Shown: piece by piece, positions 45,094-58,372 of the stretch
Position numbering within the stretch: position 1 is the first letter of the stretch
Layout of the letters: every line of letters starts with the position of its first letter
Assembly (NCBI GenBank): GCA_913063035.1
Contig: CAJXYS010000009.1
Span: 28,650-92,649, forward strand
Direction: 5' to 3'
DNA: 64,000 nucleotides
From: an uncultured Maritimibacter sp.
Lineage (GTDB): Bacteria; Pseudomonadota; Alphaproteobacteria; Rhodobacterales; Rhodobacteraceae
Notes under the pieces: model-generated
Told to the model about the DNA's origin: nothing
Databases searched by the model: none
The model's input: only the letters and a program-made list of their open reading frames with translations
Made by a program: the position numbers and the translations under genes

Positions 45094-46278
45094 ATGCCGA
45101 TCGAGAATGCGCCGTTCAGCGCGGCGGAGTACGAGCGTCGCCTGACCAAGGTCCGGGCGGCGATGGCGGAAAAGGATCTCGACCTGCTGTTTGTCGAGGA
45201 TCCGTCCAACATGGCCTGGCTGACCGGCTATGACGGCTGGTCCTTCTACGTCCACCAGGGCGTGCTTGTCTTCCATGACGCCGACCCGATCTGGTGGGGC
45301 CGCCGGCAGGACGCGAACGGCGCCTATGTCACCGTCTGGATGGAAGACGACCGCGTCACCTGGTATGACGACCGCTACGTCCAGTCGACGGTCTGCCACC
45401 CGATGCAGGCCCTGGCCGGGATGATCCGCGACCTCGGCTACGGGGGGCGGCGCATCGGCGTCGAGATGGAGAACTATTATTTCTCGGCCAAGGCCTACCT
45501 GACGCTGCGCGAGGAACTGCCCGAGGCCGACCTCGTCGACGCCACCGCGCTCGTGAACTGGCAGCGCGGGGTGAAATCCGCCGAAGAGATCGACTTCATG
45601 CGCCGCGCCGCCCGGATCACCGAGAAGATGATCGACGGGGTCATGGACCGGGTGGAACCCGGCGTCTTCAAGAAGGACCTGGTGGCCGACATCTACCACG
45701 ACGCGATCGAGGGCGTGGAAGGCGCCTGGGGCGACTACCCGGCCATCGTGCCGCTCTTGCCGAGCGGCCCCTATGCCGCCGCGCCGCACCTGACCTGGGA
45801 CGGCGAGATCTTCGAGGAAGGTGCCGCCACCTTCTTCGAGATTTCCGGCTGCTACCGCCGCTATCACGCCCCCTGCTGCCGCACGGTCTTTCTGGGCACG
45901 CCGCCGCCCTTCATGCTGGAGGCGTCCTCCGCGCTGCTGGAGGGACTCGAGGCCGGCCTCGAGGCCGCCCGGCCGGGCAACCGCGCCTGCGACGTGGCCG
46001 ACGCGCTTGCAGCGCCGCTGGAACGCGCCGGGATCGACCGCGGCGCGCGATGCGGCTATCCCATCGGGATCAGCTACCCGCCGGACTGGGGCGAGCGGAC
46101 GATCTCGCTGCGGCGCGAGGACGAGACCGTGTTCGAGCCGGGCATGACCTTCCATTTCATGCCGGGGCTCTGGATGGAAAACTGGGGGCTGGAAATCACC
46201 GAATCGATCCTCATCCGCGAGAGCGGCCCGGCCGAGACCTTCTGCAACCGCCCGCGGCAACTCTTCGTCAAGGAGTAG
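45094..46278 (+). CDS. eutD: Ectoine hydrolase EutD/DoeA (M24 creatinase fold)
   Basis: 394 residues: creatinase N-domain and a M24 "pita-bread" C-domain. The diagnostic stretches DPSNMAWLTGYDGWSFYVHQ, FFEISGCYRRYHAP and GISYPPDWGERTISLR match Halomonas DoeA as I recall it. The enzyme opens the ectoine ring to N-acetyl-diaminobutyrate isomers. A plain Xaa-Pro dipeptidase is less likely. The ATG at 45094 follows a purine-rich GGAGGAGAGGGGAGAGG stretch. Divergent from eutB; the next gene starts three bases on. Confidence 0.9.
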   Translation: MPIENAPFSAAEYERRLTKVRAAMAEKDLDLLFVEDPSNMAWLTGYDGWSFYVHQGVLVFHDADPIWWGRRQDANGAYVTVWMEDDRVTWYDDRYVQSTVCHPMQALAGMIRDLGYGGRRIGVEMENYYFSAKAYLTLREELPEADLVDATALVNWQRGVKSAEEIDFMRRAARITEKMIDGVMDRVEPGVFKKDLVADIYHDAIEGVEGAWGDYPAIVPLLPSGPYAAAPHLTWDGEIFEEGAATFFEISGCYRRYHAPCCRTVFLGTPPPFMLEASSALLEGLEAGLEAARPGNRACDVADALAAPLERAGIDRGARCGYPIGISYPPDWGERTISLRREDETVFEPGMTFHFMPGLWMENWGLEITESILIRESGPAETFCNRPRQLFVKE

Positions 46279-46281
46279 CCC

Positions 46282-47442
46282 ATGTCAGAGCTTGGCGACA
46301 CCGTCGCGATCCTGCACGACCTGATCTCCTATCCCACGGTGTCGGCCTGGTCGAACCTGGAGATGATCGCCTACCTGGCCGAAAGGCTGGAACGCGCCGG
46401 GGCGCGGGTGGCGCTGATCCAGGACGAGAGCGGGCTCAAGGCCAATCTCTTCGCGACCCTCGGCCCCGAGACCGACGGCGGCATCGTCCTGTCGGGCCAT
46501 ACCGACGTCGTGCCGGTGGAGGATCAGGACTGGTCCTCCGATCCTTTCGAGCTTTACGAGACCGACGGCTATCTCTACGGGCGCGGCACCTGCGACATGA
46601 AGGGCTTCATCGCCGCGGCGCTGGCGATGGCGCCGCATTTCGCCGAGCGCGGGCTCACCCGGCCGCTGCATTTCGCCTTCACCTATGACGAGGAGGTCGG
46701 CTGCATCGGCGCCCAGCAGCTCGTGCGCGAGCTGAAAGACCGCGAGATCCGCCCGGAGATCGCGATCATCGGCGAGCCCACCAGCATGCAGATCGTCGAG
46801 GGGCACAAGGGCTGCCACGAATACACCACCGAGTTCCGGGGTCTCGAGGGGCACGGCTCTTCGCCGGACCGGGGCGTGAACGCGGCCGAATACGCGGCGC
46901 GCTACGTGGCGCGGCTGCTCTACCTGCGCGAGGAACTCAAGGGCCGGGCGCCCGCCGACAGCCGGTTCGACCCGCCCTGGACCACGATCAACATCGGCAA
47001 GATCGCGGGCGGGGTGGCGCACAACGTCATCCCGAGCCGCGCCGAGGTCGAATGGGAAATGCGGCCCGTCCAGACCTCGGACGCGTCCTTCGTGCTCAAC
47101 GACCTGCACGATTATTGCCGCGACGCGCTGCTGCCGGCGATGCAGGCGGTCGCGCCCGAGGCCGATATCGTCACCCATATCGTCGGAGAGGTCACCGGGC
47201 TCGAGCCCGCCGACGAGAACGCCGCGCGGGCGCTGGTCGCCGAACTCACCGGGGCGAACGGCGCCGATGTCGTGCCCTTCGGCACCGAGGCCGGGCTGTT
47301 CCAGCAGATGGGGATGTCGGCGGTGCTCTGCGGGCCGGGCTCGATCGAGCAGGCGCACAAGGCCGACGAATACGTCTCGTTCTCGCAGCTGGAGCTGTGC
47401 CTCGACATGCTCAAGAAACTGGGCGACCGCATCGCGGCCTGA
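46282..47442 (+). CDS. M20-family deacetylase (ArgE-like) paired with eutD
   Basis: 386-residue zinc-dependent amidohydrolase. It has GHTDVVPVEDQDWSSDPF, GRGTCDMKGF, TYDEEVGCIGAQQLV with the catalytic Glu pair, IGEPTSMQIVEGHKGC and PFGTEAGLFQQMG. These are acetylornithine deacetylase features. It is translationally linked to eutD (AAGGAG at the eutD end). In known ectoine clusters this place is taken by EutE/DoeB, an AstE/aspartoacylase-family enzyme, which is not in this window. It is therefore predicted to deacetylate N-acetyl-diaminobutyrate. A role with other acetylated amino acids cannot be excluded. Confidence 0.85.
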   Translation: MSELGDTVAILHDLISYPTVSAWSNLEMIAYLAERLERAGARVALIQDESGLKANLFATLGPETDGGIVLSGHTDVVPVEDQDWSSDPFELYETDGYLYGRGTCDMKGFIAAALAMAPHFAERGLTRPLHFAFTYDEEVGCIGAQQLVRELKDREIRPEIAIIGEPTSMQIVEGHKGCHEYTTEFRGLEGHGSSPDRGVNAAEYAARYVARLLYLREELKGRAPADSRFDPPWTTINIGKIAGGVAHNVIPSRAEVEWEMRPVQTSDASFVLNDLHDYCRDALLPAMQAVAPEADIVTHIVGEVTGLEPADENAARALVAELTGANGADVVPFGTEAGLFQQMGMSAVLCGPGSIEQAHKADEYVSFSQLELCLDMLKKLGDRIAA

Positions 47443-47455
47443 CCGCGCGGGGCGC

Positions 47456-48241
47456 TCAGAAACCCGGCGTCTCGGTGATGAAGCGGTTTTCCATCTCGGC
47501 TTCCTGGTGCTCCATCAGCCGCTGGGCCGTGGCCATGTGATCGGCCATCACCAGCCGCGCGCGGTCCGGGTCGCCCTGGCGCAGCGCGTCGATCAGTTCG
47601 GCCTGGTAACGCTTGCCCATGGCCCAAAGCTCCGGGTTGGGCGGGTCGTAGAGCCGGCGGTAGACCGTCAGGTCGCTCAGCATGTTGGCCATGAAACGGA
47701 TCAGGAACTGCAGCAGCGCGTTGCCCGACATGCCCGCCAGCATCGCGTGGAAGCGCAGGGAGGCGACGTGCTGCGCGCGTTCCTCTTCGGCGCTGCGGGC
47801 GGGCTCGGCGTAGTCGCGGAAGTTCTCCTCGAGCGCCGCGATCTGTTCCTCGGTCAGCTTGCCGGCAAGCGAGGCCGCGAGTTCAGGTTCCAGCACGCGA
47901 CGCAGCTGGTAGATGTCCTTGATGGTCAGGTTCTTGAAATAGAAGTAGTTTCCCAGCAAGGCGCGCGCGCGTTCCTCGGACACCTCGTGGACGAAGCTGC
48001 CGCCGCCCGGGCCGGTGCGCGTCTTCACGAGGCCCTGCGCCTCGAGGATGCGCATCGCCTCGCGAATGGTTCCCTTGGCCATGCCGAACCGCTCGATCAG
48101 CTCGGCCTCCCCGGGCAGGCGGTCACCGGGCATCAGCCCCTGTTCCACGACCCAGGACTTGATTTCCTCGGCCACGCGGGCCGGGCGGCTGAGCCGCGGG
48201 GCGCGGTCCTCAGGGATCGAGGGGGTGGTGGCAGGCGGCAA
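47456..48241 (-). CDS. GntR-family regulator, FadR/FCD type
   Basis: 261 residues: N-terminal winged helix (RPARVAEEIKSWVVEQGLMPGDRLPGEAELIERFGMAKGTIREAMRILEAQGLV) and an all-helical FCD ligand domain. It lacks the aminotransferase-like domain of the MocR-type ectoine regulator EnuR. It overlaps the Opp ATPase gene by 32 bases if the TTG at 48241 is used, so it is the last gene of the importer operon and probably its regulator. The real start may be a little downstream. Confidence 0.87.
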   Translation of the reverse strand: MPPATTPSIPEDRAPRLSRPARVAEEIKSWVVEQGLMPGDRLPGEAELIERFGMAKGTIREAMRILEAQGLVKTRTGPGGGSFVHEVSEERARALLGNYFYFKNLTIKDIYQLRRVLEPELAASLAGKLTEEQIAALEENFRDYAEPARSAEEERAQHVASLRFHAMLAGMSGNALLQFLIRFMANMLSDLTVYRRLYDPPNPELWAMGKRYQAELIDALRQGDPDRARLVMADHMATAQRLMEHQEAEMENRFITETPGF

Positions 48242-49165
48242 GCTGGTCCTCTTCCATCGGTTTCAGTTCGGGCTCCACGCGCCGGCAGAGATCGCTGGCG
48301 CGCGGGCAGCGGGCGGCAAAGGCGCAGCCCGTCGGCGGGTTCAAGGGGTCGGGCAGTTCGGTATCCTTGCCCTCGGGTGCGCGCAGCGGCCGGCCCACCA
48401 CCGGGGCGCTGTCGGCGAGAAGTCGTGTATAGGGGTGTCGGGGCGCGTTGAAAATCCGTTTCGCGCTGCCGATCTCGACCACAGCGCCGAAATACATCAC
48501 CGCCACGCGGTCGCTGACGGCCTCGACCACGGCGAGATCGTGGCTGATAAAGAGATATGTCAGCCCGAACTCGGCCTTGAGGCGGGCCAGCAGGTTCAGC
48601 ACCTGCGCCTGCACCGAGACGTCGAGGGCCGAGACGGGTTCGTCCAGCACCAGGATGCGCGGCGCCGCGGCCAGCGCGCGGGCGATGCCGATGCGCTGCG
48701 CCTGACCGCCCGAGAACTCGTGCGGATAGCGGTCGAGGAATTCCTCGCGCAGGTTCACGCTGTCGAAGATCTCGCTGATCCGGGCGGCGCGATCGGCCCG
48801 GTTCATGCCGTAGAGCCGGCGCAGCGGCGTCTCGATGATCTGGCGGACCGTCTTGCGCGGGTTGAGGCTGCTGATCGGGTCCTGGAAGACGTACTGGATC
48901 ATCCGCCCGAAGGCGGCGGGGTCGGCGTTGTCGAATTGCTGGCCCTCGATCTCGATGGCGCCGGTCGAGGGCGGCTCCAGCCCGACCAGCATGCGGGCCA
49001 GGGTGGACTTGCCGCAGCCCGACTCGCCCACGACGCCCAGCGTCTCGCCCGTCTCGACCTCCAGCGTCACCGGGCGGACTGCCCGCACCAGCGCCCGCGG
49101 GGCGCCGATCAGCGGCTTGCCGACCGGGAAGGTCTTGGAAATCCGCTCGAGGCGCAGCGCGGCGG

Positions 49166-49169
<4 letters not shown>
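48210..49169 (-). CDS. Peptide ABC transporter ATPase (DppF/OppF)
   Basis: 319-residue ABC ATPase: Walker A GESGCGKST, signature FSGGQAQRIGIARAL, Walker B ILVLDEPVSALDVS, and the C-terminal oligopeptide extension ending CAFAARCPRASDLCRRVEP with the four-cysteine pattern of this family. Fourth structural gene of the operon, overlapping the DppC-DppD fusion by ATGA. It pairs with the fused ATPase half of the upstream gene. Confidence 0.93.
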
Positions 49170-51048
<1,879 letters not shown>

Positions 51049-51052
<4 letters not shown>

Positions 51053-51996
51053 GTCTTGATCCTCGGGTCCAGAAGGCTCTGGGCCACGTCGACCATGATG
51101 TTGAAGAAGACGTAGCAGGCCGCGACGAAGACCACGCCGCCCTGCACCAGCAGGATGTCGCGCTTGAGGATCGCGTCGACCAGCATGCGCCCGATGCCGG
51201 GCCACTGGAAGACGATCTCGATATAGACGGATCCCGACAGCACGAAGCCCGCCTGGATGCCGAGCACCGGGATGATCGAGACCATCGCCGCGCGGAGCGC
51301 ATGCGCCCAGATCACGCGGCGTTCCTGCACGCCCTTGGCCCGCGCGGTGCGGATGAAGTCCTGGCGCAGCACCTCCAGCATGGCCGAACGCGAGAGCCGC
51401 GCGATCACGCCGGTGGCGACGACCGACAGCGCCAGCGCCGGCATGATCAGGTGCCGGATCAGGTCGGGCAGGTCGCCGCCCCCGTAGATCGCGTACATGC
51501 CCGAGACCGGCAGCCAGCGCAGGTTCACCGCGAAAAGCAGGATCATCATCATGCCGAGGAAGAAGGACGGCACCGAGATGCCGATCAGCACCGTGAAGGT
51601 GATCGCCTTGTCGGCCAGCCCGTATTGCCGCGCGGCCGAGATGACCCCGGCGAGGATGCCCATGAAGGCACAGAGCACGAAGCTCGTGCCCGCCAGGATC
51701 AGCGTGGCGTTGAAGCGTTCCAGGATCTCGTCGAGCACCGGGCGGTTCAGGCTGAAGGAACGACCGAAATCGCCCTGGAGCATGTTGCCGAGCCAGATGA
51801 AGTACCGCTGCACCAGCGGCTTGTCGAGCCCGAGGTCGCGGTTCAGCTTCTCGACGTTTTCCGGCGTCGCGTAGGAGCCCAGGATCGCGGTCGCGGGATC
51901 GCCCGGGATCAGCGACATGATCAGGAAGACGATCACCGTGATGCCCAGCAGGACGGGGATCGCCGAGACCAGTCGCTTGAGGATGTAGCCGCCCAT
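51049..51996 (-). CDS. Peptide ABC transporter permease (DppB)
   Basis: 315 residues with six membrane helices. It starts MGGYILKRLVSAIPVLLGITVIVFLIMSLIPGDPA, the classic DppB N-terminus, and has the EAA-like loop RTARAKGVQERRVIWAHALR near the ATPase contact. It pairs with the DppC half of the fused protein. A 12-bp hairpin lies between it and the binding-protein gene. Confidence 0.94.
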
Positions 51997-52018
51997 GACG
52001 CTCCGTTCCGCTTGGGGC

Positions 52019-52046
52019 GGTGCGGGCCGGCAGACCGGCCCGCACC
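52019..52046 (-). repeat. Intercistronic hairpin, SBP-dppB (first importer)
   Basis: A 12-bp perfect stem GGTGCGGGCCGG/CCGGCCCGCACC with a CAGA loop, in the 69-bp gap after the binding-protein gene. No T run follows, so it is not a standard terminator. Such hairpins often stabilise the binding-protein message so that it is made in excess over the permease. Confidence 0.55.
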
Positions 52047-52065
52047 ATGTCGTGTTACGGGAGGA

Positions 52066-53643
52066 TCAGTTCTTCACGACATCCTTGAGCAGCAGGAAGA
52101 AGGACGGCTGCAGGGTGAAGCTCTCGACCTGCGCGTTGGTCACCGCGTTCTGCTTCCAGTTCGCGACGAAGACCCAGGGCGCGTCCTCCTGCACGATCTC
52201 CTGCATTTCCTTGTAGAGCCGGGCGCGCTCGGCCTGGTCGGTGGCCACGCGGGCGGCTTCCAGCAGCTCGTCCACCTCGGGGTTGGAATAGTAGCCCGAG
52301 TTGAACCCGCCCTGGTCCGGCCAGGCGTCGGTGCGCAGCGCCAGGAAGGGCAGCGTGTCCGGGTCGTTGGTCATCCACGCCATCTCGGCCATGTCGGCCT
52401 TGCCCTCGAGGCCCGGGTTCACCTCGCCGAGGAAGGTGTTCCACTCGTAGGTCTCGATGCTGACATCGAAGCCGACGGCGGCCAGATCGGCCTGGATCGC
52501 GGTGCCCATGGCCACCGGGTCCAGCATCCCCGAACCGCCCTCGGTGACGTAGAAGGTCAGCTCCGCGCCCTCGGCACCGGCCTCGGCGATCAGCTCGCGG
52601 GCCTTTTCCGGGTTGTAGGGATAGGGCTCCAGCGCATCGTTATAGGCCCAGGCAAAGGCCGGGGGCGTCGGCCCGGCGGCGACCTCGGCCGTGCCCTCGA
52701 GCACGTCGTTGACGATCGCCTCCTTGTTGATCGCGTAGTTGGCCGCCTGGCGGACGCGCTTGTCGGCGAAGGGGCCTTCCTTGGCGTTCAGGATCAGGAA
52801 CCAGACATGCGGGCCGGCCTGTTCATGCACGGTGAAGTCGCCGCCCTGGAACTCGCTGAGCGATGTAGGCGGCACCTCGACCATCAGGTCGATCCCGCCG
52901 GCCAGCATTTCGGCGGTGCGGGTGTTGGCGTCGGTGATCGGGCGGAAGACAACGGCTTCCGTGCCGGCCGTGCCGTCCCAGTAATCGTCGTTGCGCACGA
53001 CCACGACCCGCTCGTTGGACCGCCATTCCTCGAAGACGAAGGGACCGGTGCCCGACGGGTTGCGGCCGAAATCGGCCCCGTGCTCCTGCACCGCCGCCGG
53101 CGAGACGATCAGCCCGGTCGGGTAGGCGAGGTTCGACAGGAACGGCGCGTAGGGCGCGTTCAGCGTGAAGCGCACGGTGGTCGCGTCCACGGCCTCGACC
53201 GACTCGACGGCCGAGAAGAAGAAGGCCAGCGGGAACGGACCGGTGTCGTGATAGGGGTGATCCTCGTTCAGCATGCGCTCGAAGTTGAAGACCACGGCCT
53301 CGGCGTCGAAGGGCGTGCCGTCGTGGAAGGTGACGCCCTCGCGCAGGTCGAAGGTATAGACGGTGCCGTCCTCGCTGATCTCCCAGCCGGTCGCCAGCGC
53401 CGGCTCGACCTCGAGCGTGCCGTCCTTGTAGCGCACCAGCCCGTCATAGACATTCATCAGGATGCGGAAGTCGTTGACCGCCGTGACCGCGTGCGGGTCC
53501 AGCGATTTCGGCTCCGCGATCTGGCCGACGACCAGCACGCCCGGCGGCGTCTGCGCCGCGCCGGGGCTGCCCGCCAGGCCCAGCGCCAGAACGGCGCCCG
53601 CCGCGGCGAAGAGCCCGCGGCGCGTCAAGGTGAGAAGTTTCAT
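52066..53643 (-). CDS. Peptide ABC transporter substrate-binding protein (family 5)
   Basis: 525 residues with a signal peptide (MKLLTLTRRGLFAAAGAVLALGLAGSPGAAQ) containing an RR that could suit the Tat route. Solute-binding family 5 features include AEPKSLDPHAV, LREGVTFHDGTPFDAEAVVFNFERM and FADKRVRQAANYAINKE. Ligand is unknown; dipeptides, nickel-chelates or opine-type compounds are carried by relatives. Start at 53643 with AGGGGG upstream. First gene of SBP-dppB-dppCD-dppF-gntR, behind the palindromic operator. Confidence 0.92.
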   Translation of the reverse strand: MKLLTLTRRGLFAAAGAVLALGLAGSPGAAQTPPGVLVVGQIAEPKSLDPHAVTAVNDFRILMNVYDGLVRYKDGTLEVEPALATGWEISEDGTVYTFDLREGVTFHDGTPFDAEAVVFNFERMLNEDHPYHDTGPFPLAFFFSAVESVEAVDATTVRFTLNAPYAPFLSNLAYPTGLIVSPAAVQEHGADFGRNPSGTGPFVFEEWRSNERVVVVRNDDYWDGTAGTEAVVFRPITDANTRTAEMLAGGIDLMVEVPPTSLSEFQGGDFTVHEQAGPHVWFLILNAKEGPFADKRVRQAANYAINKEAIVNDVLEGTAEVAAGPTPPAFAWAYNDALEPYPYNPEKARELIAEAGAEGAELTFYVTEGGSGMLDPVAMGTAIQADLAAVGFDVSIETYEWNTFLGEVNPGLEGKADMAEMAWMTNDPDTLPFLALRTDAWPDQGGFNSGYYSNPEVDELLEAARVATDQAERARLYKEMQEIVQEDAPWVFVANWKQNAVTNAQVESFTLQPSFFLLLKDVVKN

Positions 53644-53675
53644 TTTTCGATCCCCCTGTTGGATACGTGACTCGG

Positions 53676-53693
53676 AAATTATCATGATAATTT
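53676..53693. promoter_or_regulatory. 18-bp perfect palindrome (operator) in importer/DUF1028 divergent promoter
   Basis: AAATTATCATGATAATTT is a perfect palindrome in GC-rich DNA, 33 bases from the importer binding-protein start and 55 from the DUF1028 start. It is the clearest operator candidate of the window. The regulator is probably the GntR protein encoded at the end of the same operon; this is inference. Confidence 0.75.
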
Positions 53694-53705
53694 GCGATTG
53701 GCAAA

Positions 53706-53720
53706 ATTTTCATGATAAAT
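53706..53720. promoter_or_regulatory. Second, degenerate operator copy
   Basis: ATTTTCATGATAAAT shares the TTTCATGATAA core with the palindrome 28 bases away (centre to centre). The copy lies nearer the DUF1028 gene and overlaps where its -10 would be (TTGCGA about 17 bases upstream). Two phased copies suggest cooperative binding. Confidence 0.55.
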
Positions 53721-53747
53721 AGGCCGCAGGCAAGACAGGATATTGCG

Positions 53748-54410
53748 ATGACCTTTTCTCTGCTGGCCCTGGATCGCGAGACCGGCACGCTCGGCGGCGC
53801 GGCTGCGACGGGCAGCCTCTGCGTCGGCGGCTGGGTTCTCAGGGGCGATATCCGCGCCGGGCTCTCGGCCTCGCAGGGCGCGGCACCGAGCACTTTCTGG
53901 GGGGAGGACGTCCTGTCGGAAATGGCCCGCGGCGTGGACGCGCCGGACGCGGTGGCCCATGTCACCGGCCGCGATCACGGGCGCGCGCATCGCCAGCTCA
54001 CGGCGCTGGACCTGCGTGGACACACCGGCGCCTTCACCGGCGCGGCGAACGCCGCGGCCATGGGCAGCCGGGCGCTGGATGCCGGCGTCGTCGCGGGCAA
54101 CCTGCTGACCTCCGAGGCGGTGCTCGACGCGGTCGGCGACACCTTCGGGGCCGTGGCCGGGCCGATGGCCGAGCGGCTGCTCGCCGCGCTCGAGGCGGGC
54201 GCGGCCGCCGGCAGCGACTCGCGCGGGCTGCAATCGGCCGCGCTGCTGGTGCTGTCGCCCGACACGCCGCCGCTGACGCTGCGGGTCGACTGGGCCGAAT
54301 CGCCCCTGGCGGCGCTGCGCGCGCTCTATGAAAAATCGCGGGAAACGCCCTATGCCGACTGGCTCGGATCCGTGCCGGTGCTCAACGATCCCGAGCGCGG
54401 GCCGGGCTGA
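53748..54410 (+). CDS. DUF1028 family protein (Ntn-hydrolase-like)
   Basis: 220 residues. The N-terminus MTFSLLALDRETGTLGGAAATGSLCVGGWV is typical of DUF1028, whose fold resembles Ntn hydrolases; the residue after Met is Thr, and Ser and Cys follow. The biochemical role is not known. These genes often sit beside amino-acid or peptide transporters, as here, divergent from an Opp-type operon and under the same palindromes. Start at 53748 (AGGA upstream), not the earlier 53712. Convergent with cueR at 6 bp. Confidence 0.8.
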   Translation: MTFSLLALDRETGTLGGAAATGSLCVGGWVLRGDIRAGLSASQGAAPSTFWGEDVLSEMARGVDAPDAVAHVTGRDHGRAHRQLTALDLRGHTGAFTGAANAAAMGSRALDAGVVAGNLLTSEAVLDAVGDTFGAVAGPMAERLLAALEAGAAAGSDSRGLQSAALLVLSPDTPPLTLRVDWAESPLAALRALYEKSRETPYADWLGSVPVLNDPERGPG

Positions 54411-54416
54411 GCCCGG

Positions 54417-54817
54417 TCAGCCGCTCCCGTGATCGGGCAGGGCGGCCAGGTCTTCCATGATCGGGCAGTCGGGCCGGTTGTCCCCGGCGCAGGCCTCGAT
54501 CAGCTGCGAGAGCGTGCCGCGCATCGCCTGCAGTTCGGTGATCTTCTCGTCGATCCGGTCGAGATGCAGGCGCGCGATCCGCTTGACGTCGGCGCTGGCG
54601 CGGCTGTGATCCTCGTAGAGCGCCAGCAGCGCGCGGCAGTCCTCGATGGTGAAGCCGAGCGCCCGCGCCCGCCCCAGGAAGGCCAGCTTGTGCAGGTCGC
54701 TTTCGCGGAAGGCGCGGTAGCCGTTGGCATCGCGCGGCGGCGCGACCAGGCCGATTTCCTCGTAATAGCGGATGGTCTTGGCCGGCAGGCCGCTGCGCTG
54801 CGCCACTTCTCCGATAT

Positions 54818-54821
<4 letters not shown>
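54417..54821 (-). CDS. cueR: Cu(I)-responsive MerR-family regulator CueR
   Basis: 134 residues. Winged helix at the N-terminus ([25 protein letters not shown]) and a copper loop with Cys111 and Cys119 ([17 protein letters not shown]), eight apart as in E. coli CueR. That spacing separates it from mercury or zinc sensors. It overlaps copA by an ATGA junction and lies downstream of it, and the copA promoter has the 19-bp spacer that MerR proteins need. Confidence 0.93.
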
Positions 54822-57337
<2,516 letters not shown>

Positions 57338-57368
57338 GACGGCCCCTTTTCCTGTCTTCCAGGTTGGG

Positions 57369-57399
57369 GAGATAGGGGTTCCAGTCACGGGAAGGTCAA
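57369..57399 (-). promoter_or_regulatory. CueR-type promoter of copA-cueR
   Basis: Minus strand: TTGACC (57399-57394), exactly 19 bases, then TATCTC (57374-57369). The spacer carries the dyad CCTTCC-N7-GGAA typical of CueR sites. The over-long spacer is the signature of MerR-family activation by DNA distortion. Confidence 0.85.
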
Positions 57400-57423
57400 G
57401 GGGCGCCCGGGAAAAAGATGCGT

Positions 57424-58236
57424 TCAGGGCTCGTCCACCTCGAGCACATGGCCGCCGGCGGGGATCACGTTGGTGATGGTCTCGACGATATCGCGCCCGA
57501 TGCGCGGGTCGTCGTGGGCGAAAAGTCCGCTCTGGCGCAGCGCGCGGCGCACGTCCACGTCGCGCCCGAGATATTCCAGCATCACCTTCGACGCGCCCGG
57601 CTTGCGGCCGCGCCGCACCGGGCCGCCCGTCTGGATGCCCACCAGCCGATCCACCCGGCTGCGGTAGCACGGGTAGAGCGTCACCTGCGTCACCGAGTTC
57701 TTCAGGAGCGATTCGTATTCGACCAGGAAGATCCTGTCGGCGATCAGGAACGCCGCCCCGACATACTTGTTGACCGTCGCGGGCGCGCTGCCGCCCGGGT
57801 CCCGGATCAGTTCGATGTTCTTCCAGTAATGGCGGCCGTCTTCCTCGTAGATCGTGCCGAGCGACTTGATGATCCGCCCGGCATGGCCGAACGAGTAGAA
57901 GTAGCGGAAGTAGAATCCGACATAGCGTTCCAGGCTCTGGCTGGCCCCGTAGAGCGCGTCCAGGTGCTGCATCGGGCGGCTGAGGGACTCGGACAGGACC
58001 GGGCGGCGGCGCACGGCCACGAGTTCCTCGAAGCGGGCCGGCTCCAGCAGGATTTCCGACTCCGTGACGCCGAAGAAGTCACAAATGCGACGCATGTTGT
58101 GACGCGACGGGCGCGACTGGCCGTTCAGGTACTTGTTGAATTGCTGTCGGTTGAACTCGAGCTTCCGGCAGACCTCCGCGATGGAGGGATAGTGACTGCA
58201 GAGGAAGTCGAGGTTCCGGGCGAAGGTCTGGCTCAT
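57424..58236 (-). CDS. XRE-type helix-turn-helix regulator
   Basis: 270 residues: an N-terminal HTH ([56 protein letters not shown]) followed by about 200 residues of a uniform C-terminal domain I do not recognise. The large C-terminal part probably senses a ligand. Start at 58236; the longer reading runs into the promoter. Divergent from the CocE hydrolase across 136 bp, the classic position for a local regulator. Confidence 0.82.
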   Translation of the reverse strand: MSQTFARNLDFLCSHYPSIAEVCRKLEFNRQQFNKYLNGQSRPSRHNMRRICDFFGVTESEILLEPARFEELVAVRRRPVLSESLSRPMQHLDALYGASQSLERYVGFYFRYFYSFGHAGRIIKSLGTIYEEDGRHYWKNIELIRDPGGSAPATVNKYVGAAFLIADRIFLVEYESLLKNSVTQVTLYPCYRSRVDRLVGIQTGGPVRRGRKPGASKVMLEYLGRDVDVRRALRQSGLFAHDDPRIGRDIVETITNVIPAGGHVLEVDEP

Positions 58237-58283
58237 GACATCCACAGCGGCACGAAGCGAAATCCGTGTCAACCCGCGAAGGG

Positions 58284-58312
58284 GCGCGAAATTGCGAACA
58301 AGCACCGGCCCG
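58284..58312 (+). promoter_or_regulatory. Candidate XRE site, cocE promoter
   Basis: GCGCGAAATTG (58284-58294) followed 11 bases later by CGGCCCG (58306-58312), between the XRE regulator and the hydrolase. The same two elements recur at 60435-60465 ahead of the next transporter operon, in the same order and orientation. Confidence 0.45.
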
Positions 58313-58372
58313 CGCCAAGCTGCACCCGACAGCCGCGCTGCGGCCCCTTGCCCTTCAACCGCGGAGTAACCC

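Noticed and set aside
45094..46278. Xaa-Pro dipeptidase or creatinase instead of ectoine hydrolase
   Set aside because: The GYDGWSFYVHQ and YPPDWGERT stretches, and the eutB/eutC/asnC neighbours, point to EutD/DoeA.
47456..48241. GntR protein as the ectoine regulator EnuR
   Set aside because: EnuR is MocR-type with an aminotransferase domain; this protein has an FCD domain and overlaps the Opp importer genes.
51053..52048. N-terminal extension of the permease-ATPase fusion to base 52048
   Set aside because: The extra ~330 codons lie over dppB in another frame and are Arg/Gly/His-rich; the real start is at 51052 with the usual permease N-terminus.
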